A stretch of DNA of 64,000 nt from Methanomicrobiales archaeon HGW-Methanomicrobiales-2 (GTDB lineage: Archaea; Halobacteriota; Methanomicrobia; Methanomicrobiales; Methanoculleaceae): positions 1-64,000 of the forward strand of contig PGYL01000005.1 of the NCBI GenBank assembly GCA_002839645.1, in the 5' to 3' direction. The translations under genes and the position numbers were made by a program. Shown here piece after piece: positions 34,174 through 42,011 of this stretch. Positions within the stretch are counted from its first letter, which is position 1. Each line of letters begins with the position of its first letter. The notes under the pieces are model-generated. The model made no database searches. It saw nothing but the letters and a program-made list of their open reading frames with translations, and had not been told where the DNA came from.

Positions 34174-34659
34174 TTACCGGGCGGGCAGGGTTGCCACAAA
34201 GGCGTCAAGCGCCGCATGGACGTTCTCGCCGTTCCGCGCGGAGATAGAGTGCACCATCTCCCCCGGAAGGTCCCGGCGGATAGCCTCGGGGACCGCACCC
34301 GGACTGTCGCACTTGTTCGCCATGAACGCGAGCGGCACCTCAAGGGCCTTCAACTGCCCGTAAAGGTGCCGCGTCATCGCGTCCACCCCCGTGGTAGCGT
34401 CCACGACGATGATCGCGCCGTCCATCCCCCGCGAGAGGATCTGCCGGACAAACTCAAACCGCTCCTGCCCGGGAGTGCCGAAGAGGAAGACCGCCTGGTC
34501 CCCCACCTGCAGTCTGCCGAAATCAAATGCAACGGTTGTAGGCCCCTCCTTTGAGGATGCTTCGATGTGACGGCTGCGGGGGTCGAGTGCCTGGATGAAG
34601 CTGGACTTGCCCGCATTAAAAGAACCGAACACGACAATCTTGAGCCTTCCTTCTGCCAT
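34174..34659 (-). CDS. Ras-like small GTPase
   Basis: The 161-residue protein has G1 GSFNAGKSS (about 11-19), a Thr in GPTT that could be G2, G3 FGTPGQERF and G4 NKCD, with a SA(R) G5-like motif. The G3 form with TPGQ instead of DxxG is seen in archaeal and bacterial MglA/SRPRB-like GTPases. It lacks a C-terminal lipidation site. It lies upstream of a HEAT-like protein in the same operon and across a divergent promoter from a hypothetical and another HEAT-repeat protein. It is probably a molecular switch of unknown pathway. Confidence 0.87.
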   Translation of the reverse strand: MAEGRLKIVVFGSFNAGKSSFIQALDPRSRHIEASSKEGPTTVAFDFGRLQVGDQAVFLFGTPGQERFEFVRQILSRGMDGAIIVVDATTGVDAMTRHLYGQLKALEVPLAFMANKCDSPGAVPEAIRRDLPGEMVHSISARNGENVHAALDAFVATLPAR

Positions 34660-34794
34660 TAGCCTTGTATTGACACCAGGATGTTTTAGGGTTTCGTTAT
34701 AGTGATGCCGTGAAGTGGATCGATGCGTATTTTGGGTCTCCGGGAAGGATTCTTTCCCGGATCGGTGATCCCATAAACTCCGGATACCTGTCCA

Positions 34795-34863
34795 TCGTTG
34801 CTGCACCTGATGGTGCTCGAACCCCGGCCGCTCGCATCTCCGGCGCGAGCGGTCGTCGTTGCT
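34795..34863. repeat. Small hairpin element flanked by 8-bp direct repeats
   Basis: TCGTTGCT occurs at 34795-34802 and 34856-34863. The 53 bases between form two hairpins: GCACC/GGTGC at the left and CCGCTCG/CGAGCGG at the right. The left part (GCACCTGATGGTGCTCGAA) resembles 23087-23104 inside the inverted-repeat element after frhB, and both copies contain a following CGCTCGCA. A nearby hairpin CCGGGAA/TTCCCGG is at 34740-34760. Confidence 0.45.
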
Positions 34864-34898
34864 TAACAGTCATATACCGGGAGGCCCAAGGTACGCGT

Positions 34899-35252
34899 AT
34901 GGAGTCGGAAGAGGCGGATCTTGTCGCGCAGGAGATCATGGTCACCCTGGATAATCTCTTCCTCGCGGAGAAACGTGCAAGGCTCCAGGTGTCTGCTCTT
35001 GAGCAGCGGCAGTATCCCCTGGCCGCAACGTTTGAGATGGTCCGGGATATGGAGGCCGACAGCGCCATCGAGGAGGCCCTTGCCAGGTTTGGCTTCGAGT
35101 TCCATACCATCGACGACGATGCCGAACTCTGGATCTCAGATGAGCACGGGCTGATGGTCTTCCTCTCCTTCACCGCCCCGGATGGACGGTACTACAACTA
35201 CAGGATCGTGGCGTTCGATGTCGTCGCCGAAGAAGAGGAGGAGAACACGTGA
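34899..35252 (+). CDS. Conserved hypothetical acidic protein
   Basis: The 117-residue protein has a helical N-terminal half (MESEEADLVAQEIMVTLDNLFLAEKRARL) and a beta-rich C-terminal half ending in a Glu run. I do not recognise the family. A TATA box (CATATACC, 34871-34878) about 25 bases before the ATG suggests a leaderless or nearly leaderless transcript and supports this start over a longer upstream frame. It is divergent from the GTPase and upstream of the HEAT-repeat/M1-peptidase pair. Confidence 0.65.
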   Translation: MESEEADLVAQEIMVTLDNLFLAEKRARLQVSALEQRQYPLAATFEMVRDMEADSAIEEALARFGFEFHTIDDDAELWISDEHGLMVFLSFTAPDGRYYNYRIVAFDVVAEEEEENT

Positions 35253-35361
35253 ACCCGACACGCGACGGCGCACCCAACTCCTGTAACGTAGTGAGACGTC
35301 GTACCAGGTGCTATATACCGTAAACAACATCTGATCTGCAGCAGAACCTGGAGGGATGGAG

Positions 35362-35892
35362 ATGGAACGTTCGGTGAAACGCCTGATGGAAGACAGGGAG
35401 AAACGGCGTGAGGAGAATCTCGGAAAATACATCGAGCAGCTCTCGGACGAGAACATCTCCTACCGGTTAAGGGCGGCCGAGGCGCTGGGGGCATGCGCCG
35501 ATATGCGGGCGGTCGAGCCCCTGATCGCCGCTCTCCACGACCGGGAGAACGAGGTCCGCTGGGTTGCGACGCAGGCGCTCGGAAAACTCCGCGATGCACG
35601 GGCCGTCGAGTCACTGCTGCCCCTCCTCACCGACTCCGACCGGTGGGCGCGGCGCGGTGCCGCCTGGTCGCTCGGCGAGATAGGCGACCCGCGCGCGGTC
35701 GACCCGCTCCTCCCCCTTCTTGCAGACAAAAAGATGGATGTCAGGATCGCCGCCGCCGATGCGCTCGGCAAACTGCACGACCCACAGGTGGCCGGCGCCC
35801 TCTCCGCCGCGCTCGAGGGCGAGGAGGAACCGGAGGTCAGGACGGCGATCCGCCGTGCCCTCCGCGAGATCACCGGCGAGGCGGAACTTTGA
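35362..35892 (+). CDS. PBS-lyase-type HEAT repeat protein
   Basis: The 176-residue protein has a charged N-terminal helix (1-30) and then four to five HEAT repeats of about 31 residues with the pattern A-V-x-P-L-I-x-A-L-x-D, for example RAVEPLIAALHDRENEVRW and RAVDPLLPLLADKKMDVRI. Such repeats bind other proteins. The ATG at 35362 is preferred to 35356 because GGAGG then has seven-base spacing. A TATA box (CTATATACC) is at 35311-35319. Its stop overlaps the TTG start of the aminopeptidase, so the two are coupled. Confidence 0.88.
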   Translation: MERSVKRLMEDREKRREENLGKYIEQLSDENISYRLRAAEALGACADMRAVEPLIAALHDRENEVRWVATQALGKLRDARAVESLLPLLTDSDRWARRGAAWSLGEIGDPRAVDPLLPLLADKKMDVRIAAADALGKLHDPQVAGALSAALEGEEEPEVRTAIRRALREITGEAEL

Positions 35893-38747
35893 CCGGCGCA
35901 AACGGGGACCCGGAGAGGCTCTTTCGCTACTACCCGGAGGATTTCGGGGCGCTCCGGGTGAGAGTCGTCCACATGGACCTCACCTTCGACGTCTACGACG
36001 GCCACACCCGGGTCATCTCCGCCCTCACCGCAGAGACCCTTGATGCGCCGCTTGCGTCCCTCCCCCTGAACGCCCGGGATCTCGATATTCTCCGCGTCGC
36101 CTCCGAAGGATACGCCGCCACCTACACCTATGACAGGGACGCCGCGGTCCTCACCGTCGCCTTCGATCCTCCCGTCCCGCCCAGGACCCGGTTCACCCTC
36201 GAGACCGAGACGATCTGCCGGCCGAGCGGCCACGTCCTCGAAGGCCTCTACTACGACGGGTCCTGCCCCACCGGGCAGCCCACCCAGATCACCCAGTGCC
36301 AGCAGTGGGGGTTCCAGCGGCTGGTCCCCTGCCTCGACGACATGACCGCGAAATGCACCTACACGACGGCAATCATCGCGGACGACGGGTATACGAACCT
36401 CATATCGAACGGCGATCCTGCCGGGCCGCGGCTCTCTCCGGGGCCCGGCCGCTCCGTCCAGAAGTACGAGAACACCACGACCCCGATGGCCCCCTATCTC
36501 TTCTTCCTCGGGGTGGGGTGCTACGACACCCACCGGCGGGAGTTCGAATACCCCGACGGCCGGAGGTTCACCCTCGAACTCCTCGCGAAACCCGGTTCCG
36601 ACCCTGCGGCGGCGGAGCGGGCGATCGAGGTCCTCGCGGACGCGGTGATGTGGGTCCACCTCTTCACCGGCCCCGCGCAGTACCGCGACCGGGAGGTCCG
36701 GGAGGAGGTGTGGCGCCGGGTCCGGGTGCGGGACGAGGCGAAGCGCGCCGGGGACCAGGCAGCCCTCGAAGAGTCCAGAAAGGTGCTTTCCGGGCTTGTT
36801 GCGCCCATCCAGACCGGCTACACCTACACGGGAGCGGTCTACCGGGAGATCGCCATGCAGAACTCCGACTTCGGGGGGATGGAGAACGTCGGGAACACGA
36901 CGATTGCCGCAAACCGGATCATGCCCGGCCCCCATACGACCGACCCGGCCTTCGAGTACATGGTCGCGGTGAAGGTCCACGAGTACTATCACAACGAGAA
37001 CGGTTCGGAGGTGACGGGGAGGAGCCCGTTCGAGCTCTGGCTCAACGAAGCTGTGACGGTCCAGATCGAGAACCAGCACCATGCCTTCTTCTTCGGCGAG
37101 GCATACTCCCGCCTCCAGACCGTGCTCGACATCCTGGATCCCGTGGCCGGGACGCTCGCCCTCGACCGGGGCGCGGGCTCGATGCCGATCGAGCCGGACG
37201 GATTCAACGACCCCAACGATCTTGTGACGGGCGTCACCTACGTGAAAGCCCCCGAATTCGTCAGGATGATCGAGACGCTGATGGGGAAGGAGAAGTATGC
37301 GGAGGGGCTCGGCCGCTACCATGACCGATTCAGGCACGCCAACGCCTCCCGCGAGGACTGGATCCGGTGCATGGAGGAGGTCTCGGGAGAGGACTTCTCC
37401 GGGATGGCGGCGGTCTGGCTGAAGGAGACGGAGTACCCCGTCCTCACCGTGACCCCCACATACAACCCGGCTTCCCGGCGGTTCGGCCTCGCCTACCGCC
37501 AGAGCTGTTCTCCGGGCGGCCGGACGCGGGAGTTCCCGTTCCGGTTCGCGCTCGTTGACACCGGAGGCCGGGAGATCGCGGACCGGACCGTCCGTATTGC
37601 GGAGGAGACCGGAGAGATCGTTCTCGACGGGGTCGACCGCCCGGCGTTCCTCTCGCTCAACCGCGGCTACTCCTTCTACGGGAAGGTGGCGTACCAGCCG
37701 CCGGAGGACGAACTCTACCTCCAGGCACTCAACGACACCGATATCGTCGGCCGCTTCACCGCGTTTGCGGCGCTCGCCGACCGGGAGCTGCTCCGGCTCC
37801 TCGAGGACACGGACGCGACGGTCTCCGGTCGGTTCGCCGACCTCTGCATGGATCTTCTCGCCGACGACCGCCTCATGGAGGAGGCCGGCGGGCAGTTCCT
37901 GACGATCTTCCCGTCAGTAGACGACGAGCGTTTCCGCCACCACTACCGGGCGCTTCACGACGCGAGAAAGAAGATCCTTGCCGCCGTCGCCGCCCGGCAT
38001 CCGGATGCCCTCCTTCGCGTCTACCGGCGGTCGGCGGCGAACGCTCCGGGCGGGTCGGGCTACCTGGAAAAAGAGGCCCGGGCGATCCGGCAGCGGCAGA
38101 GGAAGAACACCTGTCTCGCGATCCTCGCCACCCTCGACACCCCCGAGATCCACCAGTTGATCGTCCGCCAGTTCCGGGAGGCGACGGCCGCAACCGACCG
38201 CCTCATGGCATTTTCGCTGCTCCTCGAGAGCAGTGCCCCGGAGCGCCGGGAGATCCTTGCGGCGTTTTCTCTCTCCTCGGCGAAAAGTCCTGTGGCGTGG
38301 GAGTCCTTCCTCGCCACGGTCGCCGGGAGCGATTGCGACGACCTTGTCGCGATCCTCCGCGAAATCGAGTCCTCGCCCGCCTTTGCAGTCGAGCAGGCCG
38401 ACCAGCAGCGGGCGCTCTACGGGAGGTTTGCGCTGAACAGAAAGCGGTCGCTCGAGACCGGAGAGGGGCGGGCCTACCTCGCGGAGGCGCTCCGGCGGCT
38501 CGCCCCGGTCAACGAGTACAGCACCGTCCGGGCTCTGGACGCGTTCGCATTCATCGACGGCATGGAACCCCGCCACCGGGTGCCGGTCGTCGCGATGCTT
38601 GCCGACCTCCTCGCCTCCCTCGACCCGGGTGCGTACCCGGCCGTCTACAACAACGCCCGCCGCTTCCTCATCGGTGCCCCGGAGGCTGTCCGCGCCTATG
38701 GGGAGAAGCACGGGGAGATCCCGGCCCTCCGGGGACTCACCCCCTGA
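35889..38747 (+). CDS. M1 family metallo-aminopeptidase with C-terminal helical domain
   Basis: The 952-residue protein has an N-terminal beta domain, the exopeptidase motif GGMEN at 329-333, and the zinc site HEYYH at 364-368 with Glu387 eighteen residues later (WLNEA). It keeps the domain order of M1 aminopeptidases, ending in a large helical (ERAP1_C/HEAT-like) domain from about 620. The TTG at 35889 overlaps the HEAT gene stop (TTTGA) and is the likely start. An ATG at 35973 would cut into the N-terminal domain. It probably trims peptides after proteasome action. Confidence 0.92.
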   Translation: MTGANGDPERLFRYYPEDFGALRVRVVHMDLTFDVYDGHTRVISALTAETLDAPLASLPLNARDLDILRVASEGYAATYTYDRDAAVLTVAFDPPVPPRTRFTLETETICRPSGHVLEGLYYDGSCPTGQPTQITQCQQWGFQRLVPCLDDMTAKCTYTTAIIADDGYTNLISNGDPAGPRLSPGPGRSVQKYENTTTPMAPYLFFLGVGCYDTHRREFEYPDGRRFTLELLAKPGSDPAAAERAIEVLADAVMWVHLFTGPAQYRDREVREEVWRRVRVRDEAKRAGDQAALEESRKVLSGLVAPIQTGYTYTGAVYREIAMQNSDFGGMENVGNTTIAANRIMPGPHTTDPAFEYMVAVKVHEYYHNENGSEVTGRSPFELWLNEAVTVQIENQHHAFFFGEAYSRLQTVLDILDPVAGTLALDRGAGSMPIEPDGFNDPNDLVTGVTYVKAPEFVRMIETLMGKEKYAEGLGRYHDRFRHANASREDWIRCMEEVSGEDFSGMAAVWLKETEYPVLTVTPTYNPASRRFGLAYRQSCSPGGRTREFPFRFALVDTGGREIADRTVRIAEETGEIVLDGVDRPAFLSLNRGYSFYGKVAYQPPEDELYLQALNDTDIVGRFTAFAALADRELLRLLEDTDATVSGRFADLCMDLLADDRLMEEAGGQFLTIFPSVDDERFRHHYRALHDARKKILAAVAARHPDALLRVYRRSAANAPGGSGYLEKEARAIRQRQRKNTCLAILATLDTPEIHQLIVRQFREATAATDRLMAFSLLLESSAPERREILAAFSLSSAKSPVAWESFLATVAGSDCDDLVAILREIESSPAFAVEQADQQRALYGRFALNRKRSLETGEGRAYLAEALRRLAPVNEYSTVRALDAFAFIDGMEPRHRVPVVAMLADLLASLDPGAYPAVYNNARRFLIGAPEAVRAYGEKHGEIPALRGLTP

Positions 38748-38748
38748 T

Positions 38749-39588
38749 TCACCCGTACTCCAGGTGCAGCCCGACACCCGTCTCGCGAACGTCCGCCACC
38801 TTTGCGAGCGCAATCTTTGCCGCAAGATCGGTGCAGTGGCAGGGGTGAAGGGCGGCCGGCTTCACCTCCGCGAAGTAGTCGAGGATACCCTGTATCTGCT
38901 CCGGCGGCGCGTCGAGGAGATGGAATCCGCCGATGACGTCGACGACCCGGTCTTCGTCGCAGATCTCTTTTGCCTGCTCGACGATCGAGCAGATACCTGC
39001 GTGGGAGCACCCGGTTATGACGACGAGCCCATCCGGGGTCTTGCAGGCGAGCGCCGTGTCGTCGGCGACGGTGTCCTCGCGGATGCCGTCGGGGGTGTAG
39101 ATGTAGCCGCACGAAGGTGCCCGCTCGAACGGGAACCGCCGCTCGATCTCGCCGAGAAAGACCAGGTTCTCGGTCAGCCAGAGGGGGGCCGCGGTGAGGA
39201 GGACCTTGCCGTGCCTGAAGAGTTCTTCGACCGAGAGGTGGCACCCGATCTCCCCGACGCCGTCACAGCTCCGGGTGAGGAATGCGTCGGGATGGGCGAT
39301 GAACGTGGGCTCGACCCGCTCGCGACCCTCGAAGATCGCCTCGGTGTGGAGCCGGACGAGGGCGTCGAGACCCCAGGTGTGGTCGAGGTGGCCGTGGGAG
39401 ATAACAATCTCTTCGACGCGGAGGAGATCGATCCCCATCTTCTGGGCGTTGGGGATGAGGATGCCCGAGTAGCCGGCATCGAAGAGGACGCGGGTCCCGC
39501 CGTCCTCGAGATAGATCGAGAGCCCGGGTTCCGCGAGGAAGTAGCGATCGGTGAGGGTGGCGTTATCCACGAGAACCGTCAGCCTCAT
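38749..39588 (-). CDS. MBL-fold metallo-hydrolase, COG1237-like
   Basis: The 279-residue protein has LFDAGYSG, the di-metal motif SHGHLDH, ITGCSHAGI and a late HPCHC. This layout matches the archaeal/bacterial family often annotated as dihydropterin-ribofuranosyl-aminobenzene-phosphate synthase-related (MJ0301-like), whose true reaction is not settled. The ATG at 39588 (RLTVLVDNATL) is the usual start of the family. It converges on the M1 peptidase gene with one base between stops. Confidence 0.85.
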   Translation of the reverse strand: MRLTVLVDNATLTDRYFLAEPGLSIYLEDGGTRVLFDAGYSGILIPNAQKMGIDLLRVEEIVISHGHLDHTWGLDALVRLHTEAIFEGRERVEPTFIAHPDAFLTRSCDGVGEIGCHLSVEELFRHGKVLLTAAPLWLTENLVFLGEIERRFPFERAPSCGYIYTPDGIREDTVADDTALACKTPDGLVVITGCSHAGICSIVEQAKEICDEDRVVDVIGGFHLLDAPPEQIQGILDYFAEVKPAALHPCHCTDLAAKIALAKVADVRETGVGLHLEYG

Positions 39589-39711
39589 TGCCAGCACCTC
39601 CCGGGGGAGAGCCGGGGCCGGGAGACAGCCGGTGCCGCCGTCATACCTGCAGGGATGCGGAACGCTGCTCGCACCACGAACGGATCCATGCAGGTACTGG
39701 GAACGTCGCGG

Positions 39712-40200
39712 TTAAGAAGATATCCCGGCGGTCAGCCGCTCCGCCCGCTCCCTGAGCGCCCGGTTCATCTGCAGGAACCCAAGATGCGTCGCCCTGAAGG
39801 TGCGGGTGAGGTCGACGACGGGCACCAGCAGCCCCGTGAAGACCTCGGCCTGGACGAACCGGGAGCCGTTACCCTCGGGAGCGATGGTGAACCGGTGTTC
39901 TCCGTCGAAGATCCCCGCAATCAGGACCCGGCCGACCCACCGGAGCTCGTGGTCTTTTGCGACCCGGAGCACCATCGGGGAAAACCGCATGCTCTTCATT
40001 CCCGGGGGCCGGATCTCGACCGAGAGATGCGTCCCCACCCAGGGTTTCCCCCCGACCGAGAGGATGAACGGGTTCCACTCCGGGTAGGCGGCGAAGTCGG
40101 TCAGCACCTGCCAGACGACTCCGGGCGGGGCGTCAACGACGGTTTCGGCCCGGAGTTCCCGGACCAGGACCCCGGAAGGTGCTGTCAGGAGGGCGGTCAT
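39712..40200 (-). CDS. SRPBCC (START-like) domain protein
   Basis: The 162-residue protein fits the polyketide-cyclase/START fold: an N-terminal strand RELRAETVVDAPPGVVWQVLTDFAAYPEWNPF, a sheet-rich middle and a long C-terminal helix. This fold binds hydrophobic ligands in a cavity. Ligand unknown. The ATG at 40200 is chosen because it lies just before the conserved start of the domain. It is divergent from the gene at 40284. Confidence 0.83.
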   Translation of the reverse strand: MTALLTAPSGVLVRELRAETVVDAPPGVVWQVLTDFAAYPEWNPFILSVGGKPWVGTHLSVEIRPPGMKSMRFSPMVLRVAKDHELRWVGRVLIAGIFDGEHRFTIAPEGNGSRFVQAEVFTGLLVPVVDLTRTFRATHLGFLQMNRALRERAERLTAGISS

Positions 40201-40230
40201 GATCTCGTCACGATCGCACCGGTGAGCCGC

Positions 40231-40254
40231 GAGGAAGAAAAGGCTTTCTTCCTC
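40231..40254. repeat. Perfect hairpin in divergent promoter
   Basis: GAGGAAGAAA and TTTCTTCCTC are ten-base arms around a four-base loop, in the 83-bp gap between two divergent genes. It could be an operator or an RNA hairpin in the leader of the plus-strand gene. Confidence 0.45.
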
Positions 40255-40283
40255 CCGCGAAACCAATCTCTGAGAGTGACACC

Positions 40284-40676
40284 ATGTCGGAAACAGGATA
40301 CGAGACCTTCTCCCCGGGGGAACCCGAAGAACTCGGACCGCTCGGCCTCGCAGCCGGCGCACGGCTCGGGCTCGATCGTTTGAGAGACCTGCAGGAGCGC
40401 CACGAGCTGGAAGTCGTCCTCTACTTCGACGAAGGCCTCGCCCGGAACTCGACGCTCGATACGGACTTCGCGGACTTCCAGATCGTCCCGGTGCAGGCCC
40501 GGCCGTTCATGCCGCTGCAGATCTTTCTGCGAGCGATGGCTGAGCACGATCCGGGGTTTGCAGATCGCATGCACCGGGAGCCCCCGGCAGTCGAAGTCCT
40601 GGAGACCGGGACGATCAACCGCTACTCCGGGTGCGTCCAGTGCACACGGCCGTACGTGAAAGGACTGCTGCTGTAA
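40284..40676 (+). CDS. Conserved hypothetical protein with C-terminal Cys pair
   Basis: The 130-residue protein has a middle mixed alpha/beta region (LEVVLYFDEGLARNSTLD) and ends with GCVQCTRPYVKGLLL, whose CxxC could bind metal or form a disulfide. I do not recognise the family. It is divergent from the SRPBCC gene and convergent with the 2H phosphoesterase, nine bases apart. Confidence 0.62.
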   Translation: MSETGYETFSPGEPEELGPLGLAAGARLGLDRLRDLQERHELEVVLYFDEGLARNSTLDTDFADFQIVPVQARPFMPLQIFLRAMAEHDPGFADRMHREPPAVEVLETGTINRYSGCVQCTRPYVKGLLL

Positions 40677-40685
40677 CGTGCCGGC

Positions 40686-41333
40686 CTAGCGGCGGGGAGT
40701 GAGTCCGCCGGTCCCGAGACCGAACTCGGCGAGAAGCCGCCTGCAGGTGCAGTGGCTGCCCAGGTGGCAGATGGCGGCCCTCGTCGCCTCGAACCGGACG
40801 GGAAAGTCGATCCCGGGGATCAACTCGGGAAGATCGCCGAACCCGAGCGTGATGTGCGGCGAGTAGCGCTCATACGCAGAGGTCTTCGGGAACCGGAGGA
40901 GGCAGTCGACGGATGGCGCCGACGCCTCCCCCACGAAGATCGGAGGCCCGACCGGGGGTGCTGAATACGGCGCTAAAGCGTTCATCACGGTCTTGTGAAA
41001 GAGCTGGTGGATCTCTGTCCGGAGGATATGGAAGGCGGAAATGGTCCCCCCCATGCCCGGACGGTGTTTTGCGACGGCGTCGATGGTCATGGCCATGGGG
41101 GAGCACTGCCGGGTGATCCGGTCCACCTTCGCGGTGATCTCCGCTATGTCCCCGCTTCTTGCCGGGAGCATCGCGACCGAGATGTGCGGGAGGCAATTCT
41201 CTCTATCGAGGCGTATCCCTCCGTCCGGGTTGCCGGCGAGCAGGGTCCGGTTCGCGCCGACAGCAAGGTCCATGATCGGCCCGGGCGGCAGGAGGACGAC
41301 ATCGATGGCAATCGTATCGGGAAGTTCGTTCAT
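40686..41333 (-). CDS. 2H phosphoesterase (2'-5' RNA ligase-like)
   Basis: The 215-residue protein has the two HxT/S motifs that define 2H phosphoesterases: PHISVAM at about 49-55 and SPHITLGF at about 165-172. Family members cleave or make 2',5' or cyclic phosphodiester bonds in RNA or nucleotides. A C-terminal Cys/His group (CHLGSHCTC) is unusual and might bind metal. Substrate unknown. Confidence 0.8.
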   Translation of the reverse strand: MNELPDTIAIDVVLLPPGPIMDLAVGANRTLLAGNPDGGIRLDRENCLPHISVAMLPARSGDIAEITAKVDRITRQCSPMAMTIDAVAKHRPGMGGTISAFHILRTEIHQLFHKTVMNALAPYSAPPVGPPIFVGEASAPSVDCLLRFPKTSAYERYSPHITLGFGDLPELIPGIDFPVRFEATRAAICHLGSHCTCRRLLAEFGLGTGGLTPRR

Positions 41334-41423
41334 GGGGCCAAACAGGCGGGAGAGGTAGAAAAGAGTTTTCCCCCGGGATCATCTGCCCGCACTGTGGCGC
41401 TGCCGGTCCACGCCGGACCCCGT

Positions 41424-41624
41424 TCACCACTTCACGCCGAATATCGGCTCTTCCTCGACGATATTCGTGATCCTCCGGACGCTCGCCTCCACCGGGACGT
41501 CCTCTCCGCTGCAGAGCCCCATCTTCAGCTGCTCCAGGCCTGCAGCCACCGAATCATCCTTCGACCGGACACCGCTCACCGTCACCCTGAACGTCAGCGT
41601 CACCAGCCACTGGGTTGTTTCCAT
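41424..41624 (-). CDS. Small hypothetical protein
   Basis: The 66-residue protein starts at the ATG at 41624, right after GAGGAGAGGAG. It has one beta-rich segment (TTQWLVTLTFRVTVSG), a Cys, and an acidic C-terminus. No family recognised. The in-frame extension up to 41816 has no ribosome binding site and unlike codon use, so I leave it out. Confidence 0.55.
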   Translation of the reverse strand: METTQWLVTLTFRVTVSGVRSKDDSVAAGLEQLKMGLCSGEDVPVEASVRRITNIVEEEPIFGVKW

Positions 41625-41950
41625 CTCCTCTCCTCGAACGAGGACGGAGTATACCGCCGGCGGGACATAAAGACAGCTCATGGCCGGGAGAGTGTGACCA
41701 AAAAAGGTGGTGGCCTGATGGGTGAGAACGGAGAGGCAGCACGGCGTTATGAGCACCCGGATTGTGATGACGTTTGGGGAGGTATAGAGCGTTACTGAAT
41801 GGAGGTATGTGACCACTCATCCGGTCAATCGATCCTGTACTGGCCCGGCCGTATCCCGGACACAGTATAATTCGAAAACCATAAAAATGTTTTCGGGGAC
41901 ATCGGCTATATCGTGCTGTCCTGAGCCGGCGGGAGCAGCCATGCACAACG

Positions 41951-41963
41951 GTTATATATAAAC
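41951..41963 (+). promoter_or_regulatory. TATA box of the exporter operon
   Basis: GTTATATATAAAC lies about 50 bases before the start of the exported CARDB-like gene, with GGAGGGAAGAG before its ATG. Confidence 0.6.
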
Positions 41964-42011
41964 ATCAGGGAATCTCGGGCTCCGAAGATCTCTATCCAGG
42001 AGGGAAGAGAG

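Noticed and set aside
35460-37337. 625-codon open frame on the minus strand
   Set aside because: It lies opposite the HEAT-repeat and M1 aminopeptidase genes, whose zinc and GGMEN motifs are clear. Its translation is Arg/Val/Asp-rich without family features. It is a GC-rich antisense shadow.
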